Below, piece after piece: positions 42,779-51,720 of a stretch of 64,000 nt of DNA. Position 1 is the first letter of the stretch. Each line of letters begins with the position of its first letter. This stretch comes from Streptomyces sp. NBC_00376 (lineage in GTDB: Bacteria; Actinomycetota; Actinomycetes; Streptomycetales; Streptomycetaceae). The stretch spans positions 682,001-746,000 of the forward strand of contig NZ_CP107960.1 of NCBI RefSeq assembly GCF_036077095.1, written 5' to 3'. The position numbers and the translations under genes are program-made. A model generated the notes under the pieces. That model worked only from the letters and a program-made list of their open reading frames with translations, was not told where the DNA came from and did not search any database.

Positions 42779-42893
42779 GTGCTGCTTCCCTCTGCTCCGT
42801 TGTGTGCGTTGCGTCGGTTGCGTGCGGGTGCGGGCGCGCCCACCGCCCTGCTCCATGCGTCAGGTGTGGCGGGCGCGTCGCGTCGCGCGTGCT

Positions 42894-44381
42894 TCAGCCC
42901 GCGAACCAGCGCACGGGGCGCGGGGCGAGGTTCTGGTAGATGTGCTTGGCCTCGCGGTACTCGGCGAGCCCGGTCGGGCCCAGCTCGCGGCCGATGCCGG
43001 ACTTCCCGAAGCCACCCCATTCGGCCTGCGGGAGGTAGGGGTGGAAGTCGTTGATCCAGACGGTGCCGTGGCGCAGCCGCCCGGCAACGCGCCGGGCGCG
43101 GCCCGCGTCGGCGGTCCACACGGCGCCGGCGAGCCCGTACTCGGTGTCGTTGGCGAGAGCGACGGCCTCCTCCTCCGTGCGGAAGGTCTCGACGGTCAGG
43201 ACGGGGCCGAAGACCTCCTCACGGACGACGCGCATCCGGCGGTCGCACCGGTCGAGGACGGTGGGGCGGTAGAAGTAGCCGGGGCCGTCGGGCCGTTCGC
43301 CGCCGGCCCGGAGCACGGCGCCCTCCCCGATGGCGGACGCGACGAAGTCCTCGGTCCTCGCGAGCTGCCGCGCGGAGACGAGCGGCCCGCATTCGACGCC
43401 GGGGTCGGTGCCCCGGCCGAGGCGGATCCGCTCGGCGCGGCGGGCGAGTTCGGTGACGAACCGGTCGCGCAGCGGCTCCTCGACGATGAGGCGCGATCCG
43501 GCGGAGCAGACCTGACCGCTGTGGATGAAGGCGGCGTTGAGCGCCTGGTCGACGGCGGTGTCGAAGCCCTCGTCGGTGGCGCAGGCGTCGGCGAAGACGA
43601 CGTTGGGGTTCTTGCCGCCGAGTTCGAGTGCGACCTTCTTGACGGTGTCGGCGGCGGCCCGCGCCACCTTCGTACCGCTGGCCAGGCCGCCGGTGAACGA
43701 GACGAGGTCGACGTCCGGGTGCTCGGCGAGGCGGGCGCCGACGGTGGCCCCGGCGCCGGTGACGATGTTGGCGACGCCCTGCGGCAGCCCGGCCTCCGCC
43801 AGGAGCCCGATCAGTGCGACGGTGGTGAGCGGGGTGATCTCGCTGGGCTTGATCACGAAGGTGTTGCCGGCCGCGAGGGCCGGGGCGATCTTCCAACTCG
43901 CCTGTAGCAGTGGGTAGTTCCAGGGGGTGATCAATGCGCACACGCCGACGGGTTCGTGGACGACGACGCTGTGGACCTCGTCGTTCCCGGCGTCGACGAC
44001 TCGTCCGCCGCTCTCGTCCATGACGAGGTCGGCGAAGTAGCGGAAGGCGTCTCGCACGCAGTCGACATCGACGCGCCCCTCTTCGAGGGTCTTTCCGGCG
44101 TCCTGGCTCTCCAGGGCGCCGATCTTCTCCCGGTCCCGTTCCAGCAGGTCCGCGACGCGTCGCAGCAGGCCGGCCCGTTCGGTCACGGGAGTACGCGGCC
44201 AGGAGCCGTCGTCGAAGGCGGCACGCGCGGCGGCGACGGCGGCATCGGTGTCGGCGACGTCGCCCTCCGACACGACGGCGAAGACGCTCGCGTCGACGGG
44301 GTCGACGATGTCGCGCGTGGCGCCGGAGACGGCCGAACGCCATTGTCCGCCCACATGGATGGTCTGTTGTGCTGCCGACAC
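42894..44381 (-). CDS. betB: Betaine-aldehyde dehydrogenase (aldehyde dehydrogenase family)
   Basis: A 495-residue NAD(P)-dependent aldehyde dehydrogenase. CALITPWNYPLLQASWKIAPALAAGN near residue 150 contains the catalytic Asn; KKVALELGGKNPNVVF near 257 holds the general-base Glu; and HSGQVCSAGSRL near 290 has the nucleophilic Cys. C-terminal EVFGPVLTVETF completes the family. With betA and the ProVWX genes it should make glycine betaine from choline for osmoprotection. Start is GTG 44381. It is the first gene of the operon. Confidence 0.88.
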   Translation of the reverse strand: MSAAQQTIHVGGQWRSAVSGATRDIVDPVDASVFAVVSEGDVADTDAAVAAARAAFDDGSWPRTPVTERAGLLRRVADLLERDREKIGALESQDAGKTLEEGRVDVDCVRDAFRYFADLVMDESGGRVVDAGNDEVHSVVVHEPVGVCALITPWNYPLLQASWKIAPALAAGNTFVIKPSEITPLTTVALIGLLAEAGLPQGVANIVTGAGATVGARLAEHPDVDLVSFTGGLASGTKVARAAADTVKKVALELGGKNPNVVFADACATDEGFDTAVDQALNAAFIHSGQVCSAGSRLIVEEPLRDRFVTELARRAERIRLGRGTDPGVECGPLVSARQLARTEDFVASAIGEGAVLRAGGERPDGPGYFYRPTVLDRCDRRMRVVREEVFGPVLTVETFRTEEEAVALANDTEYGLAGAVWTADAGRARRVAGRLRHGTVWINDFHPYLPQAEWGGFGKSGIGRELGPTGLAEYREAKHIYQNLAPRPVRWFAG

Positions 44382-44677
44382 GTCGTATTTGGCCCTTCGG
44401 TTCCGGATTGCCTGGTGCGCCGGTCACACCCCGGCGATCTGGCCGCATGCCCCGGGTCCGGAGAACCATGCCCCTGGCTGCACGGAAAGTGACCCGCCTC
44501 ACGCGCCGATGCGGGCAAGTCGTGTCGTACAGCCGGGAATGCGCGGCATGCTCCCGGCCGGGCACGACGGAAGGGGCCTGCTGCGACTCGGCGAACCGGC
44601 CCTCCGCCCGGCCCGCGCCCCGCGCTTCAGCGTTCGGTGCAGGTAGACGGACGCGCGGAGTCCATGGATGTGCAAAT
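44382..44677. other. Upstream region of the betaine operon
   Basis: About 300 bp with no gene of acceptable codon usage. It must hold the betB promoter; no BetI/TetR-type palindrome was recognised and no betI gene is present. Confidence 0.4.
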
Positions 44678-44721
44678 GGGCCTCCCCCCGCTCCGCGAAC
44701 TCCGCGAGCAGGGAGAGGCCC
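44678..44721 (-). terminator. Terminator of the SGNH hydrolase gene
   Basis: GGGCCTC (44678-44684) pairs with GAGGCCC (44715-44721); inner CCC and GCTC also pair with GAGC and GGG. The hairpin sits 26 bp past the SGNH stop on the minus strand. Confidence 0.6.
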
Positions 44722-44746
44722 AGGGGGTGCCGCTCCGCCGACGGCT

Positions 44747-45445
44747 CTACCGTCGCGGGTCCGAAACAGCGGCGGTGGAGTCGACCGCGGCGAGCCAGGC
44801 ATCGGCGATGATCCGGTGGCCGACAGGGCTCGGATGGACGCCGTCCCGGGCCAGCTCCGCGGCCTGGTGCTGCTCGGCGGCGCGGCGGAGCGCGAGGTCC
44901 GCGCGGACGAGTTGGGCGCCGTTGGCCGTCGCGGCACGCAGGACGGCTTCGGTACGGGGCGTGAGGTCCTCGAACCAGTCCTCCTGTTCCGCGGTGACCG
45001 GCAGCAAGAACGGGGTGATGACGACCAGCCGGGCGGACAGCTTCCGCGCGGTGTCCGCGAGGAGGCGGTCGAGGCAGGCCTCGAACTCGTCGACCGGGCT
45101 CATGATTCCGCAGTCGTAACGCCGCCAGGTGTCGTTGATGCCGATCTTCACGGTGACCACGGTGGGCCGGAGATCGATGACGTCGGTGGTCCAGCGGGCT
45201 TCGAGGTCGTACACGCGATTGCCGTTGAGGCCCTTGTTGATGACGGCGGGCCCGGGTCCGCCGCTCGCCCGGTCATGCAGGGTCCGGGCGATCTCGTGGA
45301 CGTATCCGCTGCCGAGCGATGCGGAGTCCGCTCGGTCGCGGCCCGCGTCGGTGATGGAGTCACCGATGAACAGGAGTGTGTCCGTCTCCTTGATGTGCAT
45401 CTCCACGTTGTGCTTGTCCTTGATGTGCTCGTCCTCGATGTGCAT
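44747..45445 (-). CDS. SGNH/GDSL-type hydrolase (esterase)
   Basis: A 232-residue SGNH hydrolase. Block I TLLFIGDSITDAGRD carries the nucleophile Ser near residue 31; NKGLNGNRV gives the oxyanion Gly/Asn, KIGINDTW the block III Asn, and LARDGVHPSPVGH near 210 the catalytic Asp-His. No signal peptide, so it is cytoplasmic, perhaps deacetylating imported oligosaccharides. The N-terminus before block I is a tandem pentapeptide repeat (MHIED-EHIKD-KHNVE-MHIKE) from a 15-bp DNA repeat; the second Met (45400) could be the true start. Last gene of the polysaccharide locus. Confidence 0.85.
   Translation of the reverse strand: MHIEDEHIKDKHNVEMHIKETDTLLFIGDSITDAGRDRADSASLGSGYVHEIARTLHDRASGGPGPAVINKGLNGNRVYDLEARWTTDVIDLRPTVVTVKIGINDTWRRYDCGIMSPVDEFEACLDRLLADTARKLSARLVVITPFLLPVTAEQEDWFEDLTPRTEAVLRAATANGAQLVRADLALRRAAEQHQAAELARDGVHPSPVGHRIIADAWLAAVDSTAAVSDPRR
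45386..45445 (-). repeat. 15-bp tandem repeat at a start codon (4 units)
   Basis: Four 15-bp units, each containing GCACATC- or GCACAAC-like starts with AAGGA or GAGGA, cover the first 20 codons of the SGNH gene and encode an xHIxD/E pentapeptide. Confidence 0.7.
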
Positions 45446-45505
45446 GGTGCCGTCCTGACGGTGGTGTGGTGGGTCGGTGGCCGCTGGTCGAGTGTGCCCG
45501 GTGCC

Positions 45506-46336
45506 CTAATGAAGCACGTCCTGGGGCAGCGGCCCCTGACGGTGACCTGCCACGCGCCGAAGCGTCGCGGCCTCGTGCGCCAGCACGGCGGGGTCGTCGC
45601 CGGGCACGAACTCCAGCAGCGCGTCCATCGGGACGCGCCGTTCGTTCAGCAGGCCGAAGACCCCGGTCCACAGCTCCGCACGCTCGGCCAGCCGCAGCCG
45701 GCGGTTGCCCGGCCACCACGAGAAGACGTGTACCGCGCTGACCCGGTCGACGAGCCGGGAGAGCCCCGCCAACGCCTCGTCGTCGGGGGCGTTCAGCGGC
45801 GGTTGCCAGTAGGTACGGAGATTGTCCTCGCCGACCTCGTCCAGCAGCCGGAGCGTCGAGTCGACGGTGTCGGTGAGGGTCCTGGAGTGGAACTCCAGCG
45901 CGAGTTCCAGCCCGTGGTCCGCGCCGATCCGGGCCGCCTCCCGCAGACAGGCCACGGTTGCGCCCCGCTCCTGCGGTGTGACGGCCGCCGATCCGACCCC
46001 GCCGGCCCAGACCCGTACCCGTGGCGCCCCCAGGAGTACCGCGGCACGGGCGGTCCAGGGGAACGCGGCCAGCTCGTCCTGCGTGGCGCGGAAGTAGGAG
46101 CCGTACGAGCAGCAGGTGAGTCCGTGACTGTCGCCGGCCTCGCGGGCGGCGCGGAGCATGTCGGGTTCCGTCGCGGGTGCGTGCACGTCCGCCCCCCACT
46201 CGACCGCTTCGAGGCCCGCGTCCGCGGCCCGGCGTGCGACCTCTGCCGCCGGCAGCTGCCGGAAGGTGACCGAGCACAATCCGGGTCTGGTCACGGTGGT
46301 GCCCGGGGCGCGGTCCCGGGTCTCGCTGCCTGTCAC
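45506..46336 (-). CDS. Sugar phosphate isomerase/epimerase-family TIM barrel protein
   Basis: A 276-residue xylose-isomerase-like (AP_endonuc_2) barrel. SVTFRQLPAAEVARRAADAGLEAVEWGADVH near residue 22 is the usual first strand-helix. GLELALEFHSRTLTDTVDSTLRLLDEVG near 150 carries the metal-binding Glu and His; VHVFSW near 210 gives a further His. The start is GTG 46336. Such enzymes epimerise or isomerise sugars or sugar acids after uptake. It lies downstream of the PL6 lyases but after two hairpins, so it may be only partly co-transcribed with them; 60 bp separate it from the SGNH gene. Confidence 0.8.
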   Translation of the reverse strand: MTGSETRDRAPGTTVTRPGLCSVTFRQLPAAEVARRAADAGLEAVEWGADVHAPATEPDMLRAAREAGDSHGLTCCSYGSYFRATQDELAAFPWTARAAVLLGAPRVRVWAGGVGSAAVTPQERGATVACLREAARIGADHGLELALEFHSRTLTDTVDSTLRLLDEVGEDNLRTYWQPPLNAPDDEALAGLSRLVDRVSAVHVFSWWPGNRRLRLAERAELWTGVFGLLNERRVPMDALLEFVPGDDPAVLAHEAATLRRVAGHRQGPLPQDVLH

Positions 46337-46400
46337 GGCGTTCCCTTCCTTCGGCCGCCTGGCGGCGGTCCTCCTCTGCGGGACGGCGCCCCGCCCTGCC

Positions 46401-46475
46401 GTGGAGCCCGGCTACGGCCTGCGGCCGGGCTCCACTGAAGCGACCGTCTCACCGGTGGTGCCGTCACCACCGGTG
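46401..46475 (-). terminator. Two consecutive hairpins after the first PL6 gene
   Basis: CACCGGTGGTG (46450-46460) with CACCACCGGTG (46465-46475), five bases past the PL6 stop, then GTGGAGCCCGGC (46401-46412) with GCCGGGCTCCAC (46424-46435). Both stems are perfect; they may terminate or attenuate before the isomerase gene. Confidence 0.65.
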
Positions 46476-46480
46476 TCACC

Positions 46481-47908
46481 TCACGATGCGTTCGGACCGA
46501 CGTCCGCGGCCGTGAGGGGGTGGCGGAGCGCGGGCGCCGTCGAGTACTCGTCGGCGCCGATGTCCCGCGTACTGCCCCGGGTGTCACCGTCGATGTCGTC
46601 TGCCACGGCGGGGCTGCCCAGGGTCGCCGCGCCGATCGCCGGGCTTCCCGCCGACAGCCGGGCGACGCCGTCCGTGCCGGTCACCAGCTTCGGGTCGGCG
46701 CGGGTGTAACCACCGGAAGGGATGTTGCCGTTGGCGGCCGCACCCCACAGCATGTTGGTCTGCCAGGTGAAGCCGGTGGTCGTCCCCATCGCGACGAGGC
46801 TGCCGGAGTCGCCGACCAGCAGGTTGTCGGCGATGACGACGTCCCGGGGCTCGTACGTCCGGGTCTCGCCCGACAGCGTGCTGGAGTTGCCGATCAGGGT
46901 GTTGTGCACGATCACCGCGCGGTCGCAGGCGTCGTTGCCCCGCCGTTCGTCCTGCGTCTCCCCGGAGTTGTGGTCGCGGGTGGTGCCGCTGCCGACGACC
47001 AGGGCCCGCGCGGACAGTCCGCTGAGGTAGTTGTTGACGATCACGTGGTCGTTGCCGTACAGCCGTACGCCCTCGCTGCCGCCGATCAGGTAGTTGCCCT
47101 CCACCCTGGAGCGGTTTCCGTGCCGCAGCACGATCCCGCCGCGGCTGTTGCGGATGGTGTTGTAGCGGATGGTGTTGTCGGAGGACTTCACCGAAATGGC
47201 TTCGGGGTCCCCGTCCGCGTGCTCGAACAGGTTGTACTCCACGACCGCGTGGGCGCCGGACAGCGCCCGTCCGCTGACGCCGAGCCGGATCGACTCCCCG
47301 CCGTTCTCCCCGGCGAAGCTGTGGTTGGAGAAGTGGTTCCTGAGGATCTGGATGTTCTGGGCCATGTCGGTCGAGCCGGGGCCGTCCACGACGAGGAAGA
47401 TGCCGGCGGTGGTCTTGTCGTGGAAGTGGTTCCGGTCGATCTTCGTGTTGTTCGCCCGTACGACGACCCAGTACGCATCGCCGGTGTCCACGTGCTGGAA
47501 GTCGTTGCGGGTCAGCCGGATCGACGAGCAGCTCGCCGGGATCTCCAGCGTGGTGCTCTGCCGGAAGGCGAAGCCGCTGACGGTGATGTTGCTCGAATCG
47601 GTGAATACGAAGCTGCGTTCACCGCGCAGCACCGCGCCGCCGCGGGACTTGGAGACGATGGTGATAGGTGCGGCGGCGGTGCCGTTCTTGCCGGACACAT
47701 TGATCGCACCCCCCGACGGAACGGTGTACGTGCCGTCGGCCACGATGATCCGGTCGCCGGGTACGGCGGCGTTGATCGCGCTCTGGAGTTCGGCCAGGGA
47801 GCCGACCGGCTTGTCGGCCGCCGAGGCGTCGACCGACATCGAGGTGCCGAGTGGCACGGCGGCGAGTGCTGCCACCGCGGTACCCCTGAGGAACGTGCGT
47901 CGTTGCAT
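46481..47908 (-). CDS. Tat-exported PL6-family polysaccharide lyase (alginate lyase / chondroitinase B-like)
   Basis: A 475-residue right-handed beta-helix lyase. Tat signal QRRTFLRGTAVAALAAVPLG at residues 2-21. PL6 features: VADGTYTVPSG at the start of the helix, then SIRLTRNDFQHV and VEYNLFEHADGDPEAISVKSSDNTIRYNTI near residue 240, which holds the Glu/Lys/Arg active-site set of the chondroitinase-B/alginate-lyase family. GGIVLRHGNRSRVEGNYLIGG follows. It ends DIDGDTRGSTRDIGADEY. It cleaves a uronic-acid polysaccharide by beta-elimination outside the cell; alginate, chondroitin/dermatan or another uronan cannot be distinguished. About 65% similar to the next gene, a tandem duplicate. Confidence 0.85.
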   Translation of the reverse strand: MQRRTFLRGTAVAALAAVPLGTSMSVDASAADKPVGSLAELQSAINAAVPGDRIIVADGTYTVPSGGAINVSGKNGTAAAPITIVSKSRGGAVLRGERSFVFTDSSNITVSGFAFRQSTTLEIPASCSSIRLTRNDFQHVDTGDAYWVVVRANNTKIDRNHFHDKTTAGIFLVVDGPGSTDMAQNIQILRNHFSNHSFAGENGGESIRLGVSGRALSGAHAVVEYNLFEHADGDPEAISVKSSDNTIRYNTIRNSRGGIVLRHGNRSRVEGNYLIGGSEGVRLYGNDHVIVNNYLSGLSARALVVGSGTTRDHNSGETQDERRGNDACDRAVIVHNTLIGNSSTLSGETRTYEPRDVVIADNLLVGDSGSLVAMGTTTGFTWQTNMLWGAAANGNIPSGGYTRADPKLVTGTDGVARLSAGSPAIGAATLGSPAVADDIDGDTRGSTRDIGADEYSTAPALRHPLTAADVGPNAS

Positions 47909-47937
47909 GGTGCCTCCTGCGTTGTGGGGGGATCTGG

Positions 47938-49371
47938 TCAGCGGGCGTCGGGGCCGACGTCGGCCGTGGTCAGTGGTCCGCGCCGGGGCGGCCGGTGCGA
48001 GTACTCGTCCGCGCCCACGTCCCGGTGCCGGCCGCGCGGCTCTCCGTCGATGTCGTGGGTGACCGGTGGCCGCCTGAGCGTGCCCGCGTCGATCACCGGG
48101 CTGTCCGCGCCCGGCCGGGCGATGCCGTCCGGACCGGTCACCAGCTTCGGGTCGACGCGGGTGCCACCGCCGGAAGGAATGTTGCCGTCTGTGGCGGCAC
48201 CCCACAGGATGTTGCCGGACCAGTTGAACCGCACGGTGTTCGCCATCGCGACCAGCTCGCCCGATTCCCCGACGAACAGGTTGTCCGCAACGGTCACGTC
48301 GCGCGGCTCGTGGGGGCGTTGGCTCTCGCCGGAGAGCGTGCCCTTGTTGTTCGCCAGGGTGTTGTACGCGATGAGGACCCGGTCGGGTGCGTCGTTGCCG
48401 CGGCGGGCGTCCGGCGACTCGCCGGGCAGGTGGTCGCGCTCCGAACCGCTGCCGATCACCATGGCCCGGCCGGCGAGTCCGGCGAGGTGGTTGTTGACGA
48501 TCACATGGTCGTTGCCGTAGATCCGCACGCCTTCCGTGCCGGCGACGAGGTAGTTGCCGTCCACCCGGTTGCGGTTTCCGTGCCGCAGGACGATTCCGCC
48601 GATGCTGTCGCGGATGGTGTTGTGCCGGATGACGTTGTCCGAGCTCTTGACGGAGATGGCCTCCGGGTCGCCGTTGGCGCGCTCGAACAGGTTGTACTCC
48701 ACGACGGCGTGGGCGCTGGACAGGGCCCGGGGGCTGACGCCGAGCCGGATCGGCTCTCCGCCGTTGGAGCCGGCGAAGGTGTGGTCGGAGAAGTAGTTCC
48801 TGAACACATGGACGCGCTGGGCCATCTCCTCCGTGCCCGCGCCCTCGATCCCGAGGTAGATGCCGAGTGTGGATTTGCCGTGGAAGTGGTTGTGGTCGAC
48901 CTTGCTGTCGTCGGCACGCACCATCACCCAGTGCAGGCCCTCGATGTCGGCGAGCTGGAAGTCGTTGCGGGTCAGCCTGATGTGCGAGCAGTTCGGGGGG
49001 ATGTCCAGGGTGCTGCTCTGGCGGAAGGAGAAGCCGCTGAGCGTAATGTGGCTGGACGCGTCGAGGACGAAGCTGTGTTCGCCGTCGAGGACGACGCCGC
49101 CGCGCGTGCCGGCGACGATGGTGATGGGTGCGCGCTCGGTGCCCTGCTTGTTCCGGATGGTCAGGGGCCGGTCCGGCGGAACGGTGTAGGTGCCGTCGGC
49201 CACGACGATGCGGGTGCCCGGCCGTGCCCCGTCGATGGCGGCCTGGAGTTCGTCCAGCGAACCGACGGCGACCGGGGCCACCGCCGCGCTCGCGGTCGGG
49301 AGAGGGCCGGTGGGGGCGACGGCGATCGCCGCCCCTGCCGCGGAAGCCATGAGGAACGTGCGGCGTTGCAT
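47938..49371 (-). CDS. Tat-exported PL6-family polysaccharide lyase (tandem paralogue)
   Basis: A 477-residue lyase of the same architecture, 29 bp upstream of its paralogue. Signal QRRTFLMASAAGAAIAVAP. Shared blocks: VADGTYTVPPDR, HIRLTRNDFQLAD, VEYNLFERANGDPEAISVKSSDNVIRHNTI (active-site region) and GGIVLRHGNRNRVDGNYL, ending DIDGEPRGRHRDVGADEY. Many changes lie on the exposed helix turns, suggesting different preference for substrate or for endo versus exo cleavage. ATG 49371. Co-transcribed with the fucosidase gene 47 bp upstream. Confidence 0.85.
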   Translation of the reverse strand: MQRRTFLMASAAGAAIAVAPTGPLPTASAAVAPVAVGSLDELQAAIDGARPGTRIVVADGTYTVPPDRPLTIRNKQGTERAPITIVAGTRGGVVLDGEHSFVLDASSHITLSGFSFRQSSTLDIPPNCSHIRLTRNDFQLADIEGLHWVMVRADDSKVDHNHFHGKSTLGIYLGIEGAGTEEMAQRVHVFRNYFSDHTFAGSNGGEPIRLGVSPRALSSAHAVVEYNLFERANGDPEAISVKSSDNVIRHNTIRDSIGGIVLRHGNRNRVDGNYLVAGTEGVRIYGNDHVIVNNHLAGLAGRAMVIGSGSERDHLPGESPDARRGNDAPDRVLIAYNTLANNKGTLSGESQRPHEPRDVTVADNLFVGESGELVAMANTVRFNWSGNILWGAATDGNIPSGGGTRVDPKLVTGPDGIARPGADSPVIDAGTLRRPPVTHDIDGEPRGRHRDVGADEYSHRPPRRGPLTTADVGPDAR

Positions 49372-49418
49372 GGTGCCTCCGTGAGTGTGGTGGTGGATCG
49401 AGGGGGCCGGTGCCGGTG

Positions 49419-50744
49419 TCAGCCGTCGGCCCGGTCTGCCGGGGTGTCCAGGAACAGCTCGATGACCGGCACCGGGGTGTCGGGGCGCTGGACGGGGATT
49501 TCGAGAGTGAGCGTTCCGGCGGGCTGCCCGCCCATCTCCGTGTTCATGGCGGGCCGGTCCGGGTCGATGTGGACCTGGATGATCTCCGAGGCGTCGTTGA
49601 GCAGTTGGGCGTAACGCACCCGGCCGGCGAGTCCCGGCAGGTGCAGATGGCGCAGCGGCCAGGCGAGCAGGTGGACGTAGAGCCGGTCGCCGCGCTGGGT
49701 GTACCGGCACTCCGGCGGGGCGGTGTACGGGGACGGGCCGCAGCCCCGGACCGACCTCTCGTGCAGGTCCATCCAACGGCCGATCTCGCCGAGGACTGCG
49801 ACGGCGCGCGGTTCGAGGTCGCCGCGGCCGGTCGGGCCGACGTTGAGCAGCAGGTTGCCGCCCTTGGACACGCCGTCGACGAGCATGCGGATCAGCAGGT
49901 CGGCGCTCTTGTGGTCCAGGTTGTCGCGGTCGTAGCCCCAGCTCCCGTTGAGCGTCTGGCACGCCTCCCACAGCACGGGCCGGCCGTCCTTGGTCATGGG
50001 GCCGGAGGGCTGGTACTGCTCGGGCGTGATGAAGTCGCCGGGCAGGCCGGTCCGGTCGTTGACGAGGATGTGCGGCTGGAGTTCGCGGACCGTCTCCAGC
50101 AGCTTCGGGGAGTCCCAGTCGTCCGGGCCCTTGCCGCCCCACCATGTGCGCCCCGCGTACGAGAAGTCGAAGAACAGGTAGTCGACGCGTCCGAAGGAGG
50201 TCAGCAGTTCGCGGACCTGTCCGTGCAGATAGCGCTGGTAGTCGCGGATGTCGCGGTCGGCGGCCGCGGCCTTGAACTCCTCGTCGTCGCGCTGCGGATG
50301 GGTGCCGTCCACCGGGAAGGACGGGTGGTGCCAGTCGATCAGGGAGTAGTAGAGACCGACCTTGAGCCCTTCGGCCCGGCACGCCTCGACGAACGGTCCG
50401 ACGAGGTCGCGGCCGTACGGGGTGTTGGTGACCTTGTACTCGGTGAGGGCGCTGTCCCACAGGCAGAAGCCGTCGTGGTGCTTGGTGGTCAGGACGACGT
50501 AGCGCATGCCCGCCGCTCTGGCGGCCCTGGCCCACCGGACCGGGTCGTAGCGGTCGGGGTCGAAGTGGTCGAAGTAGACCTGGTACTGCTCGTCGGTCAG
50601 CTTCTCCCGGTTCTTCACCCATTCGTGCCGTGCGGCGAGCGAGTACAGGCCCCAGTGGACGAACATGCCGAACCGGTCGGTGGTGAACCAGGTCGTGTCC
50701 GGGGCGGCGGGCGCGGGAACCGGGGTCTCGGCGCTCGGGGTCAT
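49419..50744 (-). CDS. GH29 alpha-L-fucosidase
   Basis: A 441-residue GH29 enzyme without a signal peptide. WFTTDRFGMFVHWGLYSLAARHEW near residue 18 is the family opening. VVLTTKHHDGFCLWDS near 85 holds the conserved H-H-D-G-F substrate site, and VDYLFFDFSYAG near 195 has the nucleophilic Asp. GGNLLLNVGPTGRGDLEPRA near 300 closes the barrel. It removes alpha-L-fucose, or a closely related sugar, from imported oligosaccharides in the cytoplasm. Located between the ABC importer and the PL6 lyases, it implies that the target polysaccharide contains fucose or a similar 6-deoxysugar as well as uronic acid. Confidence 0.88.
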   Translation of the reverse strand: MTPSAETPVPAPAAPDTTWFTTDRFGMFVHWGLYSLAARHEWVKNREKLTDEQYQVYFDHFDPDRYDPVRWARAARAAGMRYVVLTTKHHDGFCLWDSALTEYKVTNTPYGRDLVGPFVEACRAEGLKVGLYYSLIDWHHPSFPVDGTHPQRDDEEFKAAAADRDIRDYQRYLHGQVRELLTSFGRVDYLFFDFSYAGRTWWGGKGPDDWDSPKLLETVRELQPHILVNDRTGLPGDFITPEQYQPSGPMTKDGRPVLWEACQTLNGSWGYDRDNLDHKSADLLIRMLVDGVSKGGNLLLNVGPTGRGDLEPRAVAVLGEIGRWMDLHERSVRGCGPSPYTAPPECRYTQRGDRLYVHLLAWPLRHLHLPGLAGRVRYAQLLNDASEIIQVHIDPDRPAMNTEMGGQPAGTLTLEIPVQRPDTPVPVIELFLDTPADRADG

Positions 50745-50853
50745 GGGGGCATCGTTCCTTGTCGTCGGCGTCCGGTGGCGTGTTCGGTGCGCCGCCGGAG
50801 GGCTGGTCGTACAGGTCGTGCGGGGGAGGTTCGCGCGCGGACGGTCTGCCGGG

Positions 50854-51720
50854 TCAGCCCTTGAGGGCGCCGGAGGACAGGCCGTGCACGAAGGAACGCT
50901 GGAAGAACAGGAAGACGATCACGGAGGGGAGCAGGGCCAGGAGGGAGGCGGCCATCACCACTCCGGGGGTGACGGCGGGGTCGATCCGCAGGGTCCGCAG
51001 CGCCAGCGGGAGCGTGTACGAGGAGGAGTCCGTGGAGACCAGGAGGGGCAGCAGGTACTGGTCCCAGATCATGGTGAAGCCGAAGACTCCGATGACCCCG
51101 AGGGCGGGCTTGCACATCGGCAGGATGATCTGGGCGAAGATGCGCAGGTCACCGGCGCCGTCGATGCGGGCGGCCTCTTCGAGTTCCCGCGGCACGTCCT
51201 TCATGAACTCGGTCATCACGAGGATGGAGAATCCCCAGGCGCCCAGCGGGACGATCATTCCGGCCAGGGTGCCGATGAGATTGAAGTGGACGACCGGCAG
51301 GTCGGAGAGGATCAAGGAGAGCGGGAGGGCCAGGATCTCCTCGGGCAGCATCAGCGTGGCGAGGATGGCGACGAGCACCAGCGTCATCCCGGGGAAGCGC
51401 TTCCTGGCCAGTGCGTACCCGGCGAGGACGGAGACGGCCACCTGGAGCAGCAGCCCGAAGCCGACGACGAAGAACGAGTTCAGCAGGTACCCGAGCACGC
51501 CCTGGTCGAAGGCGATCCGGAAGTTGTCCAGAGTGGCGCCCGAGGGGATGACACTGAGCTGGGTCGGGTCCTTGACGTGGCTGAAGGCGCTGACCAGCAG
51601 GGCCAGCAGGGGGCCGGCGAAGACGATCAGGACCAGCAGGTAGGTGACGGCCTTCAGGATCCGCCCGCCCGGACTGCGGCTCTCCGTCAGGCCCAGCGCG
51701 GTCTCGGTCGGCGCGTTCAT
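50854..51720 (-). CDS. Carbohydrate ABC transporter permease (MalG type)
   Basis: A 288-residue CUT1-family permease with six predicted helices. The EAA loop is DVPRELEEAARIDGAGDLRIFAQIILPMCKPALG near residue 185. N-terminal helix ILKAVTYLLVLIVFAGPLLALLVS. Its ATG 51720 overlaps the upstream permease stop (ATGA), so the two are translationally coupled. It forms the membrane pore with the MalF-type protein; the ATPase is not encoded here and is probably a shared MsiK-type ATPase, as in other Streptomyces sugar importers. Confidence 0.9.
   Translation of the reverse strand: MNAPTETALGLTESRSPGGRILKAVTYLLVLIVFAGPLLALLVSAFSHVKDPTQLSVIPSGATLDNFRIAFDQGVLGYLLNSFFVVGFGLLLQVAVSVLAGYALARKRFPGMTLVLVAILATLMLPEEILALPLSLILSDLPVVHFNLIGTLAGMIVPLGAWGFSILVMTEFMKDVPRELEEAARIDGAGDLRIFAQIILPMCKPALGVIGVFGFTMIWDQYLLPLLVSTDSSSYTLPLALRTLRIDPAVTPGVVMAASLLALLPSVIVFLFFQRSFVHGLSSGALKG

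Noticed and set aside
42768..43907. Plus-strand 379-codon frame overlapping betB
   Set aside because: Complementary to a canonical aldehyde dehydrogenase; Val/Gly/Asp-rich shadow without motifs.
46520..48520. 666-codon plus-strand frame opposite the PL6 genes
   Set aside because: Covers both lyases antisense, Val/Gly/Asp-rich, no recognisable family.
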